Positions 30,042 to 38,010 of a stretch of DNA of 64,000 bases are shown in pieces. How positions within the stretch are numbered: position 1 is the stretch's first letter; the number at the start of each line of letters is the position of its first letter. Position numbers and translations under genes: made by a program. The notes below the pieces were generated by a model, which was not told where the DNA came from, ran no database searches, and was given only the letters and a program-made list of their open reading frames with translations. The DNA comes from Pyrococcus horikoshii OT3 (lineage in GTDB: Archaea > Methanobacteriota_B > Thermococci > Thermococcales > Thermococcaceae), in NCBI RefSeq assembly GCF_000011105.1, contig NC_000961.1, forward strand, positions 854,662-918,661, in the 5' to 3' direction.

Positions 30042-31113
30042 ATTCCTCCCCTAGTCTTCTTGAGAAACCTTCCATTTCGTCAATGACCTTAAAGTCTACA
30101 CTAAAATAATAAGCCAAGTCTTTATATTTTTCACCAAGTACATCCTTTTGAGATTTTAAATAATGGAACGCTATTTCTTTCGCATCGTATGTATATTGAA
30201 TTAAGCACTCACGAGTAAACCCAGAACCACATCTCTCTATTAGGGATTCCCTAAAGTTCTCTTCTATATGTGTCTGAGAAATGTAGTCGTAGAGAATGCT
30301 CCGATATACTTCCATTTCTATCGAAACTATAGTGTTCAAGTTCTGTTTTTTAATGTGATCTCTTAAAGTAGTATAAACCCATCTAACCTTTTCAACAAGT
30401 TTCTCATATGTATAGTCCGTCCTACCTGATTTTTCAGTTAAAATAGAATTCTGATAATAATTCGGCTGAACGAAAACATAATCAAAGTAGCCTCCAATGC
30501 TAGGAATTCCATCAAAGTTATAATCATTTAGAAATGAAATACCCCTATTTCCAGTTGCTGGGATCCAAATTAATTCGAGCCCATGGCTGTGAATGTAGTC
30601 GCTCATTTCTTGAATAAATTGGATGTAGTCTTCTTTATACTGTTCCTTATCATTAATTTTTAACTTCTCAATAGCTGGGTCATTGATTGTTCCTTGTAGG
30701 CAGCTTTCGTAGCTCCAGTAGAAGCCGAGTCTGTTGTCATCATCAACCCCGAGGACTCCGTCAATCCAACTCCTCCAGTAAGAGTTTTCGAACCCATTGG
30801 CAGGGTTATCCCTAAGCTCACCACTACCATAGGAGAATGGTATTGTGATGTAATAATCTATTGAGGTGATGTGAGTCCTAATCCACAGTGCTAGGTAACG
30901 AGCATCCGCAAACCCATTCCCAGTGTAGTTGATTCCCCTCCCCTCCTCACCTAGGAAGACTACCCTATCAAAACCCCTCTCCTTAAACAACTGGACCTCA
31001 TCATAATACGTTCCTGGACTCCTCCCACCAAGAGTCATCCTAGACTCATAACCACCCAGAGTATCATTCCACCTTATCCACCACAAGCCAATCCCCAACA
31101 CAAGAATCACCAA
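30034..31113 (-). CDS. DUF4855-family exported protein, glycosidase-like
   Basis: 359-residue protein resembling the DUF4855 family, whose members look like TIM-barrel glycoside hydrolases but have no proven activity. Visible family-like segments are LGFYWSYESC near 138, LIWIPATGNRG near 181, the FDYVFVQPNYYQ strand near 211 and SIEMEVYRS near 265. The N-terminus is a short hydrophobic stretch (VILVLGIGLWW) lacking the usual Lys/Arg, so the signal may be truncated. The start is TTG 31113 or GTG 31110; a TATA-like TTTTTATG about 25 bp upstream supports a leaderless non-ATG start. In-frame TAG lies three codons upstream. Co-transcribed with the CGP-CTERM gene. Confidence 0.6.
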   Translation of the reverse strand: MVILVLGIGLWWIRWNDTLGGYESRMTLGGRSPGTYYDEVQLFKERGFDRVVFLGEEGRGINYTGNGFADARYLALWIRTHITSIDYYITIPFSYGSGELRDNPANGFENSYWRSWIDGVLGVDDDNRLGFYWSYESCLQGTINDPAIEKLKINDKEQYKEDYIQFIQEMSDYIHSHGLELIWIPATGNRGISFLNDYNFDGIPSIGGYFDYVFVQPNYYQNSILTEKSGRTDYTYEKLVEKVRWVYTTLRDHIKKQNLNTIVSIEMEVYRSILYDYISQTHIEENFRESLIERCGSGFTRECLIQYTYDAKEIAFHYLKSQKDVLGEKYKDLAYYFSVDFKVIDEMEGFSRRLGEEYV

Positions 31114-31265
31114 ATTTAACTAATTCCTATAGTACATAAAAACCTTATGGATAAATAAAGTGAGTCCAGAGTAGTAGAATAATAACACTTACCATTAAAA
31201 TAAAAAATTACAATAACACATTACAACACATTTTGCAAAATGCTGCATATTAAAGAAAAGGTAAA

Positions 31266-32336
31266 CTAGAGGATAATTAACTCTCTTTCAGCTTTAGTTA
31301 GCCTTCTTCCCTTTCCCTCATCAACTACAATGTCATCCTCTATCCTCACTCCTCCCAAGCCTGGAACGTAAATTCCAGGTTCTATCGTGAACGTCATCCC
31401 ATTCTTGAGTATCACTTCACCATCCGGGCCTATGTACGGCTCTTCATGAACGTCGAGACCTAAGCCATGACCAGTTCTGTGGATGAAGTATTCACCGTAG
31501 CCAGCCTTGGAGATAACTTCCCTCGCCCTGGAGTCAACATCTTTAGCTTTTATTCCCTCCCTGACTGCTTTAAAAGCACTCTCTTGGGCATCCTTAACTA
31601 CCTCGTAGATCTTAACCAACCTTTCGTCAAGTTCCCCTAAGCCTATAGTTCTCGTTATATCCGAGCAGTAACCTTTCCATCTCGCACCGTAATCTAAGAT
31701 AATGATGTCTCCTTTCCTGATCTTCCTCTCACCCGGTTCATGGTGGGGATTGGCGGCATTTTCCCCAGAAGCTACTATAGGTTCGAATGCTATTCCATCG
31801 GAGAGCTCCCTTATTAGGAGTTCTATCTTTAGTGCAAGCTCCCTCTCCTTCATCCCTATGAGGTCCCAAGTTAAGATCTCCTCGAAGACCTTGTCGGCTA
31901 TTCTTGAAGCGTGCTCCATCATCTTTACCTCTTCCTTATCCTTTATCATCCTTAGCTCTTTAATTAGCGAACTCAAAGGCTGAAAGGTAAACTTACCTAG
32001 CTTCATTATCCCTATTAGCCAATCCGCCCTCATCGTATCCTCGATCAATATTCTACCCTTAGAAATTCCTAGCTCTTCTAGTATTTCTCTAAGCTTGGCG
32101 TAGGGATTCTCACCGTCGTGCCAGAAGGTAGCTGGAAAGTTATTTACGACGTTTTCATATAGGCTGGGAGCTAAAAACCGGTAATCTCCTTCTGCTGAAA
32201 CTGCGAGGATTGCTAGTCTTTCCCCAACCTCGTGCAACCTCAAACCCGTAAGGTAGTAGAGGTTCGTTCCTGGGCTTATGAGGGCTCCATCGAATCCTCT
32301 CTCTCCTAAAAGGTGAATGAACTTTTCAAGCCTCAT
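31266..32336 (-). CDS. pepQ: Xaa-Pro dipeptidase (prolidase), M24 family
   Basis: 356-residue cytoplasmic metallopeptidase that splits dipeptides with C-terminal proline. The pita-bread domain carries all five dinuclear-metal ligands: D215 (ILDYGARW), D226 (CSDITRT), H290 (HRTGHGLGLDVHEE), E319 (TIEPGIYVPG) and E333 (VRIEDDIVV). The N-terminal creatinase-like domain spans about 1-120. Length fits Pyrococcus prolidases. The ATG at 32336 is 27 bp from a TATA-like TTTTTATATT, so it is probably leaderless. It adjoins remnants of another peptidase and an amino-acid permease, which may once have formed a peptide-use locus. Confidence 0.94.
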   Translation of the reverse strand: MRLEKFIHLLGERGFDGALISPGTNLYYLTGLRLHEVGERLAILAVSAEGDYRFLAPSLYENVVNNFPATFWHDGENPYAKLREILEELGISKGRILIEDTMRADWLIGIMKLGKFTFQPLSSLIKELRMIKDKEEVKMMEHASRIADKVFEEILTWDLIGMKERELALKIELLIRELSDGIAFEPIVASGENAANPHHEPGERKIRKGDIIILDYGARWKGYCSDITRTIGLGELDERLVKIYEVVKDAQESAFKAVREGIKAKDVDSRAREVISKAGYGEYFIHRTGHGLGLDVHEEPYIGPDGEVILKNGMTFTIEPGIYVPGLGGVRIEDDIVVDEGKGRRLTKAERELIIL

Positions 32337-32375
32337 GAGGTTAAGTTAATAGAAAAATATAAAAATTAATCGGAG

Positions 32376-32721
32376 TCACTTGCTCCCGTAGAGTTTGTCG
32401 TAGTATTCTCCAAGTAAATTCCTGGCTACAGTTTCTTCTCCAAGTTCTTGCCACCTCTTCTTTGAAGCGTAATACAGAACTAACCCCAGGAGGATCCAGA
32501 ATATGAGGACTCCGTATTCATGCGGCCATTCTAAGCTCATTGACGTTCCTGGGATTAGAGGTATTATCACGACTATGGTCACTAAGATTAAGGCTATTAT
32601 CCCAGTTATTATCCCTCCAGGCGGTCTTGAATGGCCTCTCTAGCTGAGGATACTTTATCCTCATGAGGATCATCGAGATAACCGAGATGCCCCAGGCAAA
32701 TCCAATCGCAACTCCTGTGAT
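32376..32721 (-). pseudogene. C-terminal remnant of an APC amino-acid permease
   Basis: About 110 codons reading ITGVAIGFAWGISVISMILMR then, after a frameshift near 32625, RPPGGIITGIIALILVTIVVI and on through SASKKRW-type cytoplasmic tail to ELGEETVARNLLGEYYDKLYG. The pattern of a basic PERPF-like loop and paired helices is typical of the end of APC-superfamily permeases. The rest of the protein (some ten helices) is missing. Its upstream end abuts, with a few bases of overlap, the 3' end of the M19 dipeptidase remnant, so a deletion has joined the two. Confidence 0.6.
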
Positions 32722-33440
32722 CTATTAACCTGTCAAGGGTTGGGTTCTTTTCATCCACGAACAATCCGGCCGAGTTGAGTCCTATTACTCCATCCCTCTC
32801 AGCGATGGCTTGTATCTGTTCATCGGTGAGGTTCCTTGGATGATTTTACAAGGGCCCTACAGTTGGAGTGGGGGGCTATTATTGGGCCTTTTGAGAACTC
32901 AATAACATCCCAGAATCCGGGATCGTTTAGGTGGGAAACGTCTATTATTATTCCAAGCTTTTCGGCCTGCTCAACAACCTCAACACCGAATGGAGTTAGT
33001 CCTCCAGGAGTTCCAGACTTTTGGGGCTTTAAAAATGCTCCATCACCTACGTAGTTTCTCCTGCTGTGGGTAAAAGTTAAAACTCTAAGTCCAAGCTTGT
33101 AGAATATCCTTAGCATCTCTATATCATTTCCTAGCGGTTCCGCTCCCTCCATTCCAAGGATAAATGCTATTTTTCCTTCAAAGGGTTATTTCTGGAGTTG
33201 TTTCGAGTTCTTCGTACAAATAAGCTATGTAATCTAGCGCATGCCTTAGGGCCATCTCCGGAAGGGAGCTCGTGTCTAGATATATAGCTAGAACTCTTCC
33301 ATTTATCCCTCCCTTTTTCATCCCTGGGAGAAAGTCCTCTGCTATTACGTTTTTCCTTCCCCGGCCCTATGATCCCTGAAGACGTTGTAGAGTATATCAG
33401 AATGCGCATCAAAAACGAAGGCTTCTTCATGAATCTCCAT
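32717..33440 (-). pseudogene. Frameshifted M19 (membrane/renal) dipeptidase remnant
   Basis: Reading from ATG 33440, preceded by GGTGA, the N-terminus is HEEAFVFDAHSDILYNVF, containing the HxD zinc motif of peptidase M19. Frameshifts then occur near 33367, near 33315 and after ITL near 33178. The rest includes ILGMEGAEPLGNDIEML (zinc-bridging Glu), IIDVSHLNDPGFWDV and APHSNCRAL (zinc His residues), another shift near 32845, then NLTDEQIQAIAERDGVIG and NPTLDRLIDH, where it stops abruptly. At least four shifts are needed. The last third of the enzyme is deleted and replaced by the permease remnant. Confidence 0.7.
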
Positions 33441-33638
33441 ATGCTTCACCTTCGGCGATTTATGTTATTTTTGGCCTCCATTAGATATAAATTTTCTCTG
33501 AAAACTTTTAATAATATGACATATATCGCCAAATTTCTTGCTATTTTTTGCGAAAATAGCATCATATTTACAAAATATATATAAAATATATATCTAGCAG
33601 TTTTTTGTGAGAAGATTTGATGATCTATCACTTAAAAA
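33441..33638. other. AT-rich intergenic tract with a perfect hairpin
   Basis: About 200 bp without a convincing gene. Short frames exist on both strands but are low-complexity. The tract includes an AT-alternating run (AAATATATATAAAATATATAT near 33575) and a perfect inverted repeat at 33540-33560, GCTATTTT / TTGCG / AAAATAGC. The hairpin could be a terminator, an operator or a remnant end of a deleted element; nothing further can be said. Confidence 0.4.
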
Positions 33639-33908
33639 TTACACATTGTGAACGGGGATAATTTCTGAGTTTAACATGTTTTTGTAATTCTCTATACACT
33701 CTCCCCCTTCTTCTAATTTGTTCATTTTTCTCTCAGTTCTCTCAATGTAATTATAACTCTTGAAGCTCTCCGGAGATCTAACGATCATAACTTCTCCGCT
33801 AAACTCGTTTAGCTTTCTCTCAATGACCTTAATCGAAAAATCAATCCCTTTCCTGAATTCGGTAATTATATCTCTAGAGGATCCCTTAGCCTTTGAAATA
33901 TCGGCCAA
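33639..33908 (-). CDS. Hypothetical 89-residue protein downstream of archaeal ATPase
   Basis: TTG-initiated frame starting 3 bp after the ATPase stop. It is charged and mostly helical (KAKGSSRDIITEFRKG, IKVIERKLNEFSGEV, YIERTERKMNKLEEGG). No family is recognised. The reading could be a real small gene coupled to the ATPase, or a leftover of a larger decayed gene; the AT-rich DNA beyond it favours caution. Confidence 0.3.
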   Translation of the reverse strand: MADISKAKGSSRDIITEFRKGIDFSIKVIERKLNEFSGEVMIVRSPESFKSYNYIERTERKMNKLEEGGECIENYKNMLNSEIIPVHNV

Positions 33909-33911
33909 TTC

Positions 33912-35309
33912 TCAAGACCTCTTAGGATCCTCGAAATCTTTCAAGTCCCATACGAGGTAACTCTCTTCTCTAAGCTTCTCTTTTCCCTCGAGGCTTTTAG
34001 TTACTAATCCGTAATATTTTTCCCAATTGTCTAGTTCGACAAGCTTGGCTTTCCGTTCTAAGTCCTTCAAAATTCCTCTTGCTTCCCTCTTGCTCAAATC
34101 CTTCCACTTCACCTCTATAAAGAGGACTTTCTTCTCGCGCTCATTCAAAGCCACCAAATCAATCTCCTCGTTCTTATACCACCACCTCCCAACCCTACTG
34201 AACCTAAAGTCAGTCAGCTTTGTGAAGACCTCGGGTTTTCTCAAGAGGCGTTCAAAGACTCCTCCCATGTATTCCTTGAAATCCTCCTTGGAGCGCTCCC
34301 AGATCTCTTTGCCCAGTCCGGCCTCAAGATAGCTCTTGTTCGGGAGAACGTAGCGGAACCAGAAGGCTAGATAGTTATCCGTTATCGAGTACCTGCCCCG
34401 CTTTAAGGCTTCCTTCCTTGAGGCCGTAACCGGTACCTCCCTCTCTACCATTCCAAGTTTTTCAAGGACGTTAAGGTACTTAGACACGAGACTCTTATCA
34501 AGGCCCGTGGCGTTCACTATCTCACCAAACCTGCTCCTTCCGCTTGCAATTGCCTGGAGTATTATGAAATAGTTCGCCGGTTCTCGCATCTCTTCCTTCA
34601 GGAGTATCTCGGCCTCCTCATAGAGGAAAGCCCCCTTCGAGAGAACCTTCTCCACAACGTTCTCGTCGAAGTTCTTCTCTGGATTAAATTGGAGAAGATA
34701 TGCAGGAATCCCCCCGAGGACACCGTAAACTTTCACAAGCTCCTCGGTAGAATAGCTTGGGAAGAACTCCCTTAAGCTCCAGAAGGGAAGCTCACCAACC
34801 TTCCACTGGCCAGTCCTCCTTCCATAGAGTGGGCTTTTGTAGCCGAGAACTTCGGTTTCCATAGAGGAGACGCTCGATCCGCAGAGGATCAGCATTAGAT
34901 CGCTCTTCGAGAGCTCCATATCCCATGCCCTCTGGATAAGAGACAATACAGGCTTATAATGCTCGATTAGATAGGGAAACTCGTCAATAATGAGAACTAC
35001 TCTCCTTCCCTGAACTCTCTTCGAAAACTCGATGAGGAGCTCATCTATATCGCTGAACTCTACCCTCGAAAACAGTCTATCTCCAAGAAAGTCTCCCATC
35101 ATTCTCTGAAGCTCGCGAAGGTTGTCCCGGTAGGGCTTCTCGCTTGCCAGAAAATAAACATGCTCTTTATTCCTAGCAAAGTGCAGGAGAAGCTCTGTTT
35201 TCCCTATTCTCCTTCGTCCATAAATTATCAGGAGTTCTGCGTTTCCTGAGGCGTATCTTTCCTCAAGGAAGGCCAGCTCCCTCTCCCTGTCCACGAACTT
35301 TTGTATACT
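33912..35309 (-). CDS. Archaeal AAA-type ATPase with DUF234 domain (copy 1)
   Basis: 465-residue member of the archaeal ATPase plus DUF234 group (COG1672-like). N-terminal P-loop: FVDRERELAFLEERY, Walker A YGRRRIGKTELL near 32-42, Walker B VVLIIDEFPYL near 115. A winged helix follows near 265-310 (SRFGEIVNATGLDKSLVSKYLNVLEKLGMV). The C-terminal DUF234 domain looks like a nuclease-type fold: [35 protein letters not shown], with an E-D-EVK arrangement. I start at ATG 35309 (second in frame), aligning with its paralogue and about 32 bp from a TATA-like CTTAAATA. The start overlaps a palindrome. Function is unknown; such genes are numerous in Pyrococcus. Confidence 0.85.
   Translation of the reverse strand, partial: SIQKFVDRERELAFLEERYASGNAELLIIYGRRRIGKTELLLHFARNKEHVYFLASEKPYRDNLRELQRMMGDFLGDRLFSRVEFSDIDELLIEFSKRVQGRRVVLIIDEFPYLIEHYKPVLSLIQRAWDMELSKSDLMLILCGSSVSSMETEVLGYKSPLYGRRTGQWKVGELPFWSLREFFPSYSTEELVKVYGVLGGIPAYLLQFNPEKNFDENVVEKVLSKGAFLYEEAEILLKEEMREPANYFIILQAIASGRSRFGEIVNATGLDKSLVSKYLNVLEKLGMVEREVPVTASRKEALKRGRYSITDNYLAFWFRYVLPNKSYLEAGLGKEIWERSKEDFKEYMGGVFERLLRKPEVFTKLTDFRFSRVGRWWYKNEEIDLVALNEREKKVLFIEVKWKDLSKREARGILKDLERKAKLVELDNWEKYYGLVTKSLEGKEKLREESYLVWDLKDFEDPKRS
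34060..34208 (-). repeat. 149-bp identical block, copy 1 (inside ATPase C-terminus)
   Basis: Identical base for base to 35535-35683 in the neighbouring paralogue, covering the [16 protein letters not shown] through ILKDL coding segment. Outside the block the two genes are clearly diverged. This is the mark of recent gene conversion or of a duplicated cassette. Confidence 0.9.
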
Positions 35310-35328
35310 CATGAGTATAATACTCATG
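35304..35328. promoter_or_regulatory. Interlocking palindromes at the start of ATPase copy 1
   Basis: TATACTCATGAGTATA (35304-35319) is a perfect 16-bp palindrome. It overlaps a perfect 19-bp palindrome CATGAGTATAATACTCATG (35310-35328). Together they cover both candidate start codons. The half-site TACT-N4-AGTA also occurs at the start of the second ATPase, suggesting a shared operator. Confidence 0.55.
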
Positions 35329-35389
35329 CTTCAACTATTTAAGAATTCCGGTTATTGTGCTGGTGGGATAAAAACACTTCACTTATTCC

Positions 35390-36781
35390 TTAGAAGGCCA
35401 TCCTATGGATGTCTTCTAGATCCCAAGCGAGCCATCCTTCTTCTTTAATCTCATCTTTTCCTCTGACGCTTTTAGCTACAAGCCCATAATGCTTTCCCCA
35501 CTCATCCAACCCAACGAGTTTAGCCTTTCTCTTCAAGTCCTTCAAAATTCCTCTTGCTTCCCTCTTGCTCAAATCCTTCCACTTCACCTCTATAAAGAGG
35601 ACTTTCTTCTCGCGCTCATTCAAAGCCACCAAATCAATCTCCTCGTTCTTATACCACCACCTCCCAACCCTACTGAACCTAAATGGAAGCCTTTCACTCT
35701 TGTTCAACCTCAAAAGGAATTCTTTAGCCACACCTTCAAAGACTTCTCCAGTGTAATGGTCTATGTCATCCATTACAGTATCAACTAGAAGCTCTCCGTT
35801 TCCGCTTTCGATCAGGTCGGCATTTGGGTAAACGTAGCGGAACCAGAAGGCAAAGTAGTTATCCGCTATATAGTATCTTCCCTTTCTGCTCTTCCTACTT
35901 GCAGTTATCGGCACTTCTCTCCTAACGAGGTCGAGATCTATGAGTACGCTAAGGTACTTCCCAACGGTGGCCCTCTCAAGGCCGGTCTCGTTCACTATCT
36001 CGCCCAGAGTGGTATTACCCCTGGCTATCGCTTCCATTATGGCGAAGTAATTCCTGGGTTCATCAAGCTCCTCCCGAAGGATAAAGAGTGCATCGCCATA
36101 GAGTAAGGAGTCAACTCGGAAGTAACTCTTAAGGTTCTCCTCGAGACTCTTTTCATCGCTGAACTCAAGAAGGTATGCCGGCGTGCCTCCTAAAATCCCA
36201 TAAACCCTTACAAAATCTTCAAGCGAATATTTTGGAAGAAATTCACGTGCGTTGAAGAAATCAAGGGGTTTAAGCTTGAGCTGAGCTGTCCTCCTACCGT
36301 AGAGCGGACTTTTATAACCTAAGAGTCTCTCCGTCATTGATACACTTGAGCCAGAGACTATGAGGAATATTTTTTTCTTTGAGAGCTTCATCTCCCAGTA
36401 CTCCTGGAGAATTGAGGGTAGGGCCTTGTTTCCCTTCACTAGATAGGGAAACTCGTCTATAGCTATGATGAAAGGCTTTTCAGCTTTAGTCGAGAGGTAT
36501 TCAAAGAACGCATCCAAACTTCTCAGTGGATTCTTTTTGAGGAATGAATCATTAAAGTATTCTGCAAGGCGAAGGGAGAAGCGCTCAAGGTTCTCTATTT
36601 CGCTTGTCTCCCTCGCAAGCAGATAAAGGCCTCCATGCCTCCTTAAGAACTCAAGTATAAGAGCAGTTTTTCCCACTCTTCTCCTACCATAGATCACAAT
36701 GAACTGGGCTTTTCCACTCTTCAGCCTCTCCTCAAGAAGACCAAGTTCTTTTTTTCTGTCTATGAACAATTGTTTACTCAC
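35390..36781 (-). CDS. Archaeal AAA-type ATPase with DUF234 domain (copy 2)
   Basis: 463-residue paralogue of the neighbouring ATPase with the same layout: [16 protein letters not shown], Walker [14 protein letters not shown] near 31-42, Walker [12 protein letters not shown] near 110, winged helix [26 protein letters not shown] near 265, and a C-terminal DUF234 domain with [23 protein letters not shown] start at GTG 36781, which aligns with copy 1. A TATA-like CTTAAATAATT about 27 bp upstream makes it leaderless; the frame extends further upstream but beyond the promoter. Both genes are on the minus strand, with about 80 bp between them. Confidence 0.85.
35535..35683 (-). repeat. 149-bp identical block, copy 2
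   Basis: Second copy of the block at 34060-34208, in the DUF234-coding part of ATPase copy 2. The first mismatches lie immediately outside both ends. Confidence 0.9.
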
Positions 36782-36805
36782 CAGTAATTTACTTGCGAGT
36801 AAATT
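36773..36805. promoter_or_regulatory. Two palindromes at the start of ATPase copy 2
   Basis: AATTTACTTGCGAGTAAATT (36786-36805) has perfect 8-bp arms around TGCG and lies between the TATA box and the GTG start. TTACTCACCAGTAA (36774-36787) has 5-bp arms and covers the start. Both share the TTACT-N4-AGTAA theme seen at copy 1, as expected for an autoregulatory operator. Confidence 0.5.
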
Positions 36806-36886
36806 ATTTAAGAATTTCGATGCGAGACTTAAGGTTAAGTCTTTTAACTCCGCAACGCTTAAAAACTCACCTTCCAACATCCTTCG

Positions 36887-36951
36887 ACTTGGCGGGGTCA
36901 ACCCGCGGGATGTCCCCGGATGGGGGAACCACAAACCAGGGAGGGAGAGCA
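36887..36951 (+). promoter_or_regulatory. GC-rich structured leader of the L15e gene
   Basis: A TATA-like CTTAAAAAC (36858-36866) predicts transcription from about 36888, leaving a 65-base leader that is far more GC-rich than its surroundings. Two tandem hairpins can be drawn: GCGGG/GTCAA/CCCGC (36892-36906) and TCCCC/GGATG/GGGGA (36913-36927). They are followed by the purine-rich GGGAGGGAG ribosome site. It may be an autoregulatory leader bound by L15e, or an uncharacterised RNA element. Confidence 0.4.
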
Positions 36952-37536
36952 ATGGGAATGTATAAGTATATTAGGGAAGCTTGGAAGAGTCCCAAGAAGA
37001 GTTACGTCGGTCAACTTTTAAAGCAAAGGATGATAAAGTGGAGAAGGGAACCCTCTGTAGTTAGGATAGAAAGGCCAACCAGGCTTGACAGGGCTAGGGC
37101 TTTGGGATACCAAGCAAAGCAAGGTTACATCATCGTAAGGGTTAGGGTTAGGAGAGGAGGTAGAAAGAGGCCCAGGTGGAAGGGTGGAAGGAAGCCAAGT
37201 AAGATGGGTCAGGTTAAGTACTCACCAAAGAAGTCGTTACAATGGATTGCAGAGGAAAAAGCTGCAAGAAAGTTCCCAAACCTTGAGGTTCTCAACAGCT
37301 ATTGGGTTGGAGAAGATGGAATGTACAAGTGGTTTGAGGTAATAATGGTCGATCCTCACCACCCAGTTATTAAGTCAGATCCTAAGATCGCCTGGATCGC
37401 CCTTAAGCACCACAAGGGTAGGGTGTTTAGAGGTCTTACCTCCGCTGGAAAGAAGGGTAGGGGACTTAGGAACAAGGGTAAGGGAGCTGAGAAAATTAGG
37501 CCAAGCATTAGGGCTAATGAGGGTAAAGGTAAGTGA
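36952..37536 (+). CDS. rpl15e: Large-subunit ribosomal protein L15e
   Basis: 194-residue archaeal/eukaryotic ribosomal protein eL15. It begins [17 protein letters not shown] and contains the basic [20 protein letters not shown]-like stretch (here [20 protein letters not shown]), then the conserved [23 protein letters not shown]-type motif and the glycine/lysine-rich [18 protein letters not shown] tail that contacts 23S rRNA. ATG 36952 is set by the GGGAGGGAG site. Upstream in-frame ATGs lie before the promoter and encode nothing conserved. The hydrogenase-protease gene follows after 30 bp. Confidence 0.97.
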
Positions 37537-37566
37537 TTTTTCTCCCTTATCTATCTCTTATGGGCG

Positions 37567-38010
37567 ATGAAGGTCGTAATCTGCTGTATTGGAAATGAAC
37601 TCAAAGGTGATGACGCTTTTGGAATTCTTGTATATGAAATGCTTAAGGGTAAAATTAGGGATGAAGCTCTCCTCATAAACTGCGGTAACGTTCCTGAAAA
37701 TTACATTGGAAAAATAATTGATGCAGATCCCGATTTGGTTATACTTGTTGATGCGGTTCACTTCGGAGGAAAGCCAGGTGAGCTAGTAATCGTCGATCCA
37801 GAGGAGACCTTGGGAGAAGCTTTCTCTACTCATAGCTTACCCCTAAAGGTTCTAACTAAATTCATAAGGGAGAATACTAGGGCCAAGGTTTTACTTCTAG
37901 GTTGCCAGCCCAGGAATGTTGAGTTCCTTGGAGTGGTTAGTGAAGAGGTAAAGGCTGCTGCTGAGAGGGCAACTAATTACATAGTTAGATTATTAGGTAA
38001 TTATGTGTAG
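37567..38010 (+). CDS. hycI: [NiFe]-hydrogenase maturation endopeptidase
   Basis: 147-residue protease of the HyaD/HybD/HycI family. These clip the C-terminal tail of the [NiFe]-hydrogenase large subunit after nickel insertion. Nickel-sensing ligands seen in HybD have clear counterparts: E11 in [12 protein letters not shown]62 in LVDAVHFGG and H89 in STHSLPL. Length is normal. No hydrogenase structural genes are in the window, so the client hydrogenase is encoded elsewhere. Its last 18 bp overlap the convergent mobA gene. Confidence 0.88.
   Translation: MKVVICCIGNELKGDDAFGILVYEMLKGKIRDEALLINCGNVPENYIGKIIDADPDLVILVDAVHFGGKPGELVIVDPEETLGEAFSTHSLPLKVLTKFIRENTRAKVLLLGCQPRNVEFLGVVSEEVKAAAERATNYIVRLLGNYV

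Noticed and set aside
31226-31240. Palindrome ATTTTGCAAAAT between the prolidase and DUF4855 genes
   Set aside because: Short and AT-rich, not repeated elsewhere in the window; expected by chance in such DNA.
33446-33631. 61-codon minus-strand frame in the AT-rich gap
   Set aside because: Low-complexity composition, spans the palindrome and the alternating AT run, with no ribosome site.
27079-33640. Accessory tract as an integrated virus or plasmid
   Set aside because: No integrase, no attachment repeats at a tRNA and no replication genes are present; the contents are decayed metabolic and surface-protein genes.
36793-36951. Longer L15e reading with an upstream start
   Set aside because: It lies upstream of and across the promoter and structured leader, shows no conserved residues, and the standard L15e start has a strong ribosome site at 36952.
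36782-36952. 57-residue N-terminal extension of ATPase copy 2
   Set aside because: It crosses the L15e leader region in antisense and precedes the TATA-like box; the paralogue aligns from GTG 36781.
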